Positions 46,943 through 51,536 of a stretch of DNA of 51,536 nt are shown piece after piece. The position numbers and the translations under genes were made by a program. This DNA comes from Candidatus Krumholzibacteriota bacterium (lineage in GTDB: Bacteria; Krumholzibacteriota; Krumholzibacteriia; LZORAL124-64-63), in the NCBI GenBank assembly GCA_024275485.1, contig JAJRZA010000097.1, positions 1 to 51,536 on the forward strand. Reading direction: 5' to 3'. Under the pieces are notes generated by a model. It made no database searches, had not been told where the DNA came from, and saw only the letters and a list, made by a program, of their open reading frames with translations. The first letter of the stretch is position 1, and every line of letters begins with the position of its first letter.

Positions 46943-48823
46943 CTAGGGACATTCCACATCCCCCTCAGGACATCCATTGCAAAATGATTTGAACTTCAGG
47001 GGATCCCAGTTGTTCCCACCCGAATGATTCGATACAAAGTTGTATGAAGTGAACCGGCAAGTTCCATCGCCATCCTTGTCATGCCATAGGATGGCACCGG
47101 TGATGGTTCTATACCGGCGTTTGGAGTCGCTGTACACACCTGTTTTCCAGTCGCTGGTCACTGCTACCTTGAGGATTTCGCTGGAGCTTTTTGCCACCGG
47201 CCCGACCATGGCTTTCTTCATGGCTTTCCGAATTTTCTTGAGATCCTTGCCGCCATAGCTGTCGCTGGGAAATTTGAGTCCGGATGCCACCCGATCACCC
47301 TGGCCCACGATCAAGGAGAATTCTCCTATCGAGATGGCTTTAGCAGTGCGGAAACTTCCCTGTACCCCAAACAATTCAAACCGAACGGCATGGGTACCTG
47401 CAGACAGTCCTTGGGTTGTTTTGCGCCAAGCTGCCGCTTCCTGATTGAAAGTTTCGTCAAACGGCACCGGGTTAGGGGCAAATTGCCAAGTAGTCCAGGT
47501 TTCACCTGCGGCGCCATTGAGATTGCCACTATCAAAGACATCGAACTTGTAAACTTTTTCCTGCCCATCGATGAACAATCTGAATTCGTAGCCAAAGTTG
47601 TCATTCGTTTCTGGTTTGGACCCCCCGCTTTGACTATAAATCGGCGTATTACCAAGTGAATGGACGATATAAAGTCGACCAAAAATAGGATCGGTGAGTT
47701 TGAAGGAAGTCTGGGGTGTGAAATTGTCCTGATCACCAATGTTGATCTGCTTGGTTGACCAAACCATCCGGCCAGGATTGTTTCGGTGCAGAGTGCTGGA
47801 TGGTTCCAATTGGGCATATTTTCCATTGATACGTGTAACCTCGGCAGCAAAAGCCGCGCCGGCAGCGTCCTGTTGGGCTTGCGCGGCCGCTTGGGCCTGA
47901 CCATCCAGCTCAGCAAATTCATCCCGACCATTCTGCACCCTGGATTGAACCTGGATATAGGAATGATGTTGAGTGGGAAGCTGGCTTTGGTAGGTGGAAT
48001 TGAAGGTGGTGAATTTGCCCTCGACCATATCCAGATCCATCTTAACGCCCGGAATATAGCTACCGGGATTGTGGGAACTGTTGGCGGTTTTGAGGGCATT
48101 TTCCAAAGAACGAAGAGAGTTGGCCACTGCAATTAGGTCTTCGCCCATTTGCGAAGGCAAGTCTTCAACGGCACGCTGGTTCGATTCAAGGGGAGCCGAT
48201 TGGTTGGTTTTGGCAACACCTTGGTTCGTGGTCTTTTCAGCTGCATCGATTCGATTTTTGAGGGCCACCAGGTCAGGATGGTTGGGGTCGAAGCTGCCCT
48301 TATAATATTCAAAGATATTCTGGTATTCCATCTTGGCTGCGTTGAGTTCACTTGGGTCATCAGATCCCTTGGCGGCCGCCTTGTTGACCCATTCCAAGTG
48401 ACGGTCGGCAGCATCGATGCGGCGGCGAATGTTTGCCGACAATTCAGCCTGACCTGTGGCCTGGGGATCATCTTTCACCTGGGTGGTTGGGGCCGGGGCT
48501 GATAGTTGGGCCTCAATCTTGTCCATTCGATCTTTGATGCTGGCCAAGGCGGGATGGTTCGGATCAAAGCTACCGCTGTAGTAATTGAAAATATTGTCGT
48601 ATTCCTGCCGGGCGCTCTTAAGGTTTCCGGGCGCTAAATCTGCATTCCCTGCTTTGATCTGTTCTTCGGCCTTATCCAGATATTGGTCGGCGGCGTTGAC
48701 CCGTCTCATTATGTTGGAACCGAGATCTTCAGACAGGGCAGCCCCTTGATAGAAAACAAAAATGAAAAAGAGACTAGTCAGCATGATGCGGATTGATGAA
48801 TGGGCGACAATTTTCGAAAGCAT
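46943..48823 (-). CDS. secreted hypothetical protein with duplicated helical module
   Basis: A 626-residue exported protein (hydrophobic 'IMLTSLFFIFVFYQGAALS'). Residues ~35-110 and ~128-205 are a tandem duplication: each has a R/I-D/N-AAD start, a helix, and 'YDNIFNYYSGSFDPNHPALA' or 'YQNIFEYYKGSFDPNHPDLV'. A third helical, Gln/Ala-rich coiled stretch follows (~220-340), then a beta-rich C-terminal half with 'FGYEFRLFIDGQEKVYKFDV' and 'GTHAVRFELFGVQGSFRTAK'. Near the end a Cys cluster ('SFCNGCPEGDVECP') suggests disulfides or metal binding. I do not recognise the family. A good ribosome-binding site (AAAGGGA) precedes ATG 48823. It is next to the propeller sensor on the same strand. Confidence 0.78.
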   Translation of the reverse strand: MLSKIVAHSSIRIMLTSLFFIFVFYQGAALSEDLGSNIMRRVNAADQYLDKAEEQIKAGNADLAPGNLKSARQEYDNIFNYYSGSFDPNHPALASIKDRMDKIEAQLSAPAPTTQVKDDPQATGQAELSANIRRRIDAADRHLEWVNKAAAKGSDDPSELNAAKMEYQNIFEYYKGSFDPNHPDLVALKNRIDAAEKTTNQGVAKTNQSAPLESNQRAVEDLPSQMGEDLIAVANSLRSLENALKTANSSHNPGSYIPGVKMDLDMVEGKFTTFNSTYQSQLPTQHHSYIQVQSRVQNGRDEFAELDGQAQAAAQAQQDAAGAAFAAEVTRINGKYAQLEPSSTLHRNNPGRMVWSTKQINIGDQDNFTPQTSFKLTDPIFGRLYIVHSLGNTPIYSQSGGSKPETNDNFGYEFRLFIDGQEKVYKFDVFDSGNLNGAAGETWTTWQFAPNPVPFDETFNQEAAAWRKTTQGLSAGTHAVRFELFGVQGSFRTAKAISIGEFSLIVGQGDRVASGLKFPSDSYGGKDLKKIRKAMKKAMVGPVAKSSSEILKVAVTSDWKTGVYSDSKRRYRTITGAILWHDKDGDGTCRFTSYNFVSNHSGGNNWDPLKFKSFCNGCPEGDVECP

Positions 48824-49161
48824 GGACTTTCCCTTTCAGACGGTGGCGAATGTTTTGACTGGGAAGACCAATGCCCATGGTCAGAAGTTGCACTTACGAT
48901 TGAAATAATATTGAGAAATTCCATAAAAATCCGCAACCAGTTGTATATTTTCATCTGTCCCCTGCATATCAAGCCTGTGTAAGGTTCTTCGTGTTGCATC
49001 GAATTAAATCTTATGCACCACCGCTTGTGCAGGGTAGTGCATCTTCTCTTCTGTAATTTCTTCTCTTGACCCAGTTCCGAAGGAACTAGGGTGGAAAAGG
49101 CGGGCCACTTCTGTTCTTCTTGTCGGTGAAGTCCAATTCACTAACTGGAAGGAAGAAAGTA
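48824..49161. other. left flank of the IS256-type element
   Basis: No gene is supported in these 338 bases. They hold the promoter of the minus-strand gene at 48823 and probably the left end of the insertion sequence, but I could not find an inverted copy of the 64-bp arm seen at 50260-50395. A small perfect palindrome AGTTCC-GAA-GGAACT lies at 49073-49087. GGAAGGAAGAAAG just before 49162 is a strong ribosome-binding site. Confidence 0.4.
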
Positions 49162-50259
49162 ATGACCCACCACGAAGATGATACAACAATTGCACGGGTG
49201 ATGGAAACCTTGATTGACAATGGCATGGAGAGCATGGGCGATGCCTTTGGGATTTTGTACAATGCGGCCATGGAACTGGAGCGAGCTCAATTCTTGGGGG
49301 CCGGCCGGTACGAGCGTAGCGAGACCGGGTAGGCCGAGCCAATGGTTTCAAAGATAAGAATATGAAATCCCGAGTTGGCGAAATTGCCCTGAAAATTCCC
49401 CAGGTTCGCGATTTGCCTGAAGGTGCGGAGGGATTCTATCCCAAGTCTCTCGAGAAGGGGCAGCGCAGTGAGCGTGCACTTAAACTTGCTTTGGCTGAGA
49501 TGTATATCCATGGCGTTTCGACCCGAAAAGTGACCAAGATCACCGAGGAATTGTGTGGCTTGGAAGTCACCAGCATGCAGGTCAGTCGTGCCACCGAGTT
49601 GCTTGATGAACAGGTAAAAGCCTGGCGCAATCGTAAGCTCGGATCAATCCGTTATCTGATCCTGGATGCTCGTTACGAGAAGGTCCGTCATGGTGGCAGC
49701 GTCATAGATTGCGCGGTTTTGGTTGCCCTTGGGGTTGATGAAAAAGGGAAGCGTACTGTCCTTGGAACAAGTGTGGCATTGTCAGAGGCAGAGGTGCATT
49801 GGCGGGAGTTCATCTCGTCATTGCAGGACCGTGGTATGCGCAATGTGCAGATGGTCACCAGCGATGCCCATGAGGGCCTTAAGAAGGCCTTACGGGCCAC
49901 GATGTCGGGCGTTCCCTGGCAGCGTTGTCAGTGTCATCTCCAGCGGAATGCCCAAGCCTATGTCCCGAAGGTGTCAATGAGAAAGCAAGTGGCGGCTGAT
50001 ATCCGGAAAATTTTTGCTGGGTCTGATCGTAAAGAGGCTGATCAAAAGTTGGAGGATTTTGTGCTGGCCTACAAGAAAACGGCCCCCCGTTTGGCTGAGT
50101 GGGCTGAAAAAAACATCCCCGAAGGGCTGACTGTTTTTGAATTTCCCGTCAGTCACCAAAAGCGAATGAGAACATCGAATGGGATAGAGCGCCTAAACAA
50201 AGAAATCAAAAGACGGACCAGGGTGGCAACCTTGTTCCCGAATGAAGCATCTCTGCTAC
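49162..50259 (+). pseudogene. IS256-family transposase, frameshifted and truncated
   Basis: A DDE transposase of the IS256/mutator group. The N terminus (49162 to ~49326: 'TTIARVMETLIDNGMESMGD', 'AAMELERAQFLGAGRYERSE') and main body (from ~49327: 'SRVGEIALKIPQVRDLPEGA', 'EKGQRSERALKLALAEMYIH') are in different frames; a one-base deletion near 49327 explains it, since a -1 shift restores the expected 'TRVGRANGF'. The catalytic acids are present: Asp in 'LILDARYEKV', Asp in 'QMVTSDAHEGL', Glu in 'TSNGIERLNKEIKRR'. The body ends at 'ATLFPNEASLLR', where the family normally has ~20-30 more residues, and runs into the perfect inverted repeat. No slippery heptamer is seen, so programmed frameshifting is unlikely. 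Confidence 0.88.
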
Positions 50260-50395
50260 GTAAGCGGTCAGCCTCGACCGTCTTCCCCCCAGGCCTCTTT
50301 GGGTGTAGAACTGTTACGAGCACCAACACCAGTGCTCGTAACAGTTCTACACCCAAAGAGGCCTGGGGGGAAGACGGTCGAGGCTGACCGCTTAC
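50260..50395. repeat. perfect 64-bp inverted repeat joining two truncated genes
   Basis: Bases 50260-50323 and 50332-50395 are exact reverse complements over 64 bp, with an 8-base loop (CAACACCA). On the left it cuts off the IS256-type transposase just before its C terminus; on the right it cuts off a subtilase gene on the minus strand just at the catalytic core. Both interrupted frames run into the arms and read the same foreign residues ('KRSASTVFPPGLFGC'). One frame of the right arm ('QFYTQRGLGGRRSRLTAY') could be the lost end of an IS transposase, so the arms may be insertion-sequence termini. An assembly artefact is also possible. Confidence 0.9.
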
Positions 50396-51143
50396 TTTCC
50401 AACACCAAAACATTGACGCCGCTCCCTTTTAAGCCGTAGGGTATTTCATGAATAATATCCGCCCCGATTTCCGGCCTGACACGATCCATTACGTTGCCAA
50501 TTGGAGCCTGAACCTGATCAATCCATTGGACTGTTTTGAGGCCAATAAGATCATCCAAAATTGCGGGCTCAAACTCCACGGTAGCTGTTCCTATCAATGA
50601 GATGAAATTGGAATCAAAAATGCTGATCGATTGAAGATCAGTTATCGCAGTCGCCGAATCAACCTCGCTGTGGAAAGCTATTGTTGCCCACAAATCACCA
50701 TCGGGTGCAACCGCCCATGAATCAAAGTTTCCTGTTGCCAGTGTATCGTAGATCCGGTATTCCGACGTATACGGTCCTGCCCAAACTATGCCGGCGTTTT
50801 GGATCTCATTTGATGGTGGGACATCGGAAACATCGGCAATCCACGCGCGGTAGGGAATGTAGTCCAAAAGCTTCAGGCCGAAGCTTTCCAAAGTCTGTCG
50901 GGTCGAGTACGTTGGGATGTTGCTTAGACGTAAAATTACATATTCGTCCTGGTTTTTTGCATCAATGAGGATCTGTTCAATATCAGATATAGATTTTTCA
51001 GATGCAATAACATCGCCGGTTTTCAACTTAATATATTCCCAAGAATCACCGTCTCTTGGGACGGCTGCTGAAGCAATGGTGGAGACAAGGATGATAGCGA
51101 CAACGAGCCAACTCAACGGTACTAATCCAGAAATCTTATGCAT
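50396..51143 (-). pseudogene. subtilisin-like (S8) serine peptidase, truncated at the catalytic core
   Basis: About 249 residues of the N-terminal part of an exported subtilase. A signal peptide ('PLSWLVVAIILVSTIASAAV') is followed by a long prodomain-like region ('TYSTRQTLESFGLKLLDYIP', 'YRAWIADVSDV', 'AGIVWAGPYTSEYRI'), which matches the pattern of S8 propeptides in FCB bacteria. The sequence then reaches 'GLKGSGVNVLVLES', the first strand of the catalytic domain, where the triad Asp should follow within one or two residues. At that point the 64-bp repeat interrupts it. Asp, His and Ser of the triad are all missing. AAAGGAGG six bases before ATG 51143 shows the start is genuine. The rest of the gene is not found in the window. 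Confidence 0.78.
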
Positions 51144-51401
51144 GACACCCTCCTTTGTACATGTTGGTCCTTTGCAAGGCTCTCAAGAATCCTGTTTCAA
51201 AGTTCATTGGGAGCGAAAACGGCACTGCTGCCCAGAGTAACAGGACCACATAAAGCCGCATTGAAGATGCAGAAATAGATCTGTTTTTCCCTCCATTGTT
51301 GCCTGGCGATCAGTTATTTACTGGGCTTCCAGCGTAAAGGGATGAGCATCTGCACCTATCGCCCAAACATTCCCCCCTGCTATAATCTCAGTTGCTGAGT
51401 T
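51144..51401. other. intergenic region between truncated subtilase and IS66 remnant
   Basis: No gene is supported in these ~260 bases. They contain the upstream region of the subtilase (minus strand) and may include the right end of the neighbouring insertion sequence. No clear inverted terminal repeat could be matched. Confidence 0.4.
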
Positions 51402-51536
51402 TTAGGCGCTAAGTTTTTCGGCTGATTTTTTCTTCGCCGCCCAGCCATGCGGGGTCAACTCCGCAATGCGGAACTGCGGGTGGGTGTTGACCCTGACCAT
51501 GACGTCCGCCAAATATTCCTGGGCATTGATGCCAAG
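51402..51536 (-). CDS. IS66-family transposase, C-terminal end (continues outside window)
   Basis: The last 44 residues of an open frame that enters from the window edge: 'LGINAQEYLADVMVRVNTHP', then 'QFRIAELTPHGWAAKKKSA' and a TAA stop. The pattern GIN-x-x-x-YL-x-DV followed by 'HP' and R-I-x-EL-x-P-x-x-W is the conserved C terminus of IS66-type transposases. With only the end visible I cannot tell whether the element is intact. Confidence 0.75.
   Translation of the reverse strand, partial: LGINAQEYLADVMVRVNTHPQFRIAELTPHGWAAKKKSAEKLSA

Noticed and set aside
49320-49335. Programmed -1 frameshift in the IS256-type transposase
   Set aside because: There is no slippery heptamer at the shift and the IS256 family is normally one continuous frame, so a one-base deletion is more likely.

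Overview
The window looks like a chromosomal segment of an uncultivated Gram-negative bacterium of the FCB type; a Krumholzibacteriota/Eisenbacteria-like lineage is my best guess. The evidence is a 2404-residue exported protein ending in a type IX-style sorting tail (YPNPFNP, then a 'GVYLYRL' strand), a TonB-dependent receptor, lipoproteins with lipoboxes, and an exported protein ending in the 'SWDALKSIYR' type of tail. The lineage is inferred from protein style, not from a marker gene. Most genes are GC-rich; the middle of the giant gene is visibly more AT-rich.

Layout. (1) 1-1.5 kb: a long hairpin at the window edge and a hypothetical winged-helix-like protein. (2) 1.76-12.86 kb: one tight operon, hemC-hemD-hemB-hemL-hemE-hemN-hemH-hemY-ccsA/hemX-like-hemA, which encodes the whole route from glutamyl-tRNA to protohaem, with start/stop overlaps or gaps of a few bases between most genes. 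(3) 13.5-20.7 kb: the giant secreted protein, carrying a sialidase-like region, five Cys-containing Fn3-like repeats, two groups of seven calcium-loop FG-GAP repeats each followed by an ASPIC/UnbV domain, and a sorting tail. (4) 20.9-30.2 kb: housekeeping genes (ABC-F ATPase, RhlE-type helicase, YaiI/DUF188, FmdE-like) mixed with damaged genes: a chemoreceptor lacking its middle, a DEAD-box helicase without a start codon, and an amidohydrolase and a serine peptidase reduced to joined ends. (5) 30.3-32.5 kb: monomeric isocitrate dehydrogenase interrupted by one in-frame TAG. (6) 32.6-37.7 kb: small exported proteins, an EEP-family phosphodiesterase, a membrane-anchored spermidine-synthase-like protein and a lipoprotein. 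(7) 37.7-42.3 kb: a minus-strand operon of TonB receptor, YfiR-like protein and CHASE8-type hybrid histidine kinase, probably an envelope-to-cytoplasm signalling unit. (8) 42.5-48.8 kb: a rhodanese lipoprotein, an exported HAD phosphatase, a periplasmic propeller sensor that stops without an output domain, and a secreted protein with a duplicated helical module. (9) 48.9-51.5 kb: an insertion-sequence zone with a frameshifted IS256-type transposase, a perfect 64-bp inverted repeat, a truncated subtilase and the end of an IS66-type transposase.

The intact genes fit a respiring Gram-negative cell: haem is made in one operon, a CcsA/HemX-like membrane protein is encoded with it, and a signalling TonB receptor unit and many exported proteins manage the surface. 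The most unusual points are the amber-split isocitrate dehydrogenase, the set of genes that keep their ends but have lost their middles, the perfect inverted repeat that joins two unrelated truncated genes, the 7+7 propeller architecture, and the sensor without an output domain. Several of these could be assembly errors, and read-level checks would settle them. I saw no rRNA, tRNA or CRISPR array.
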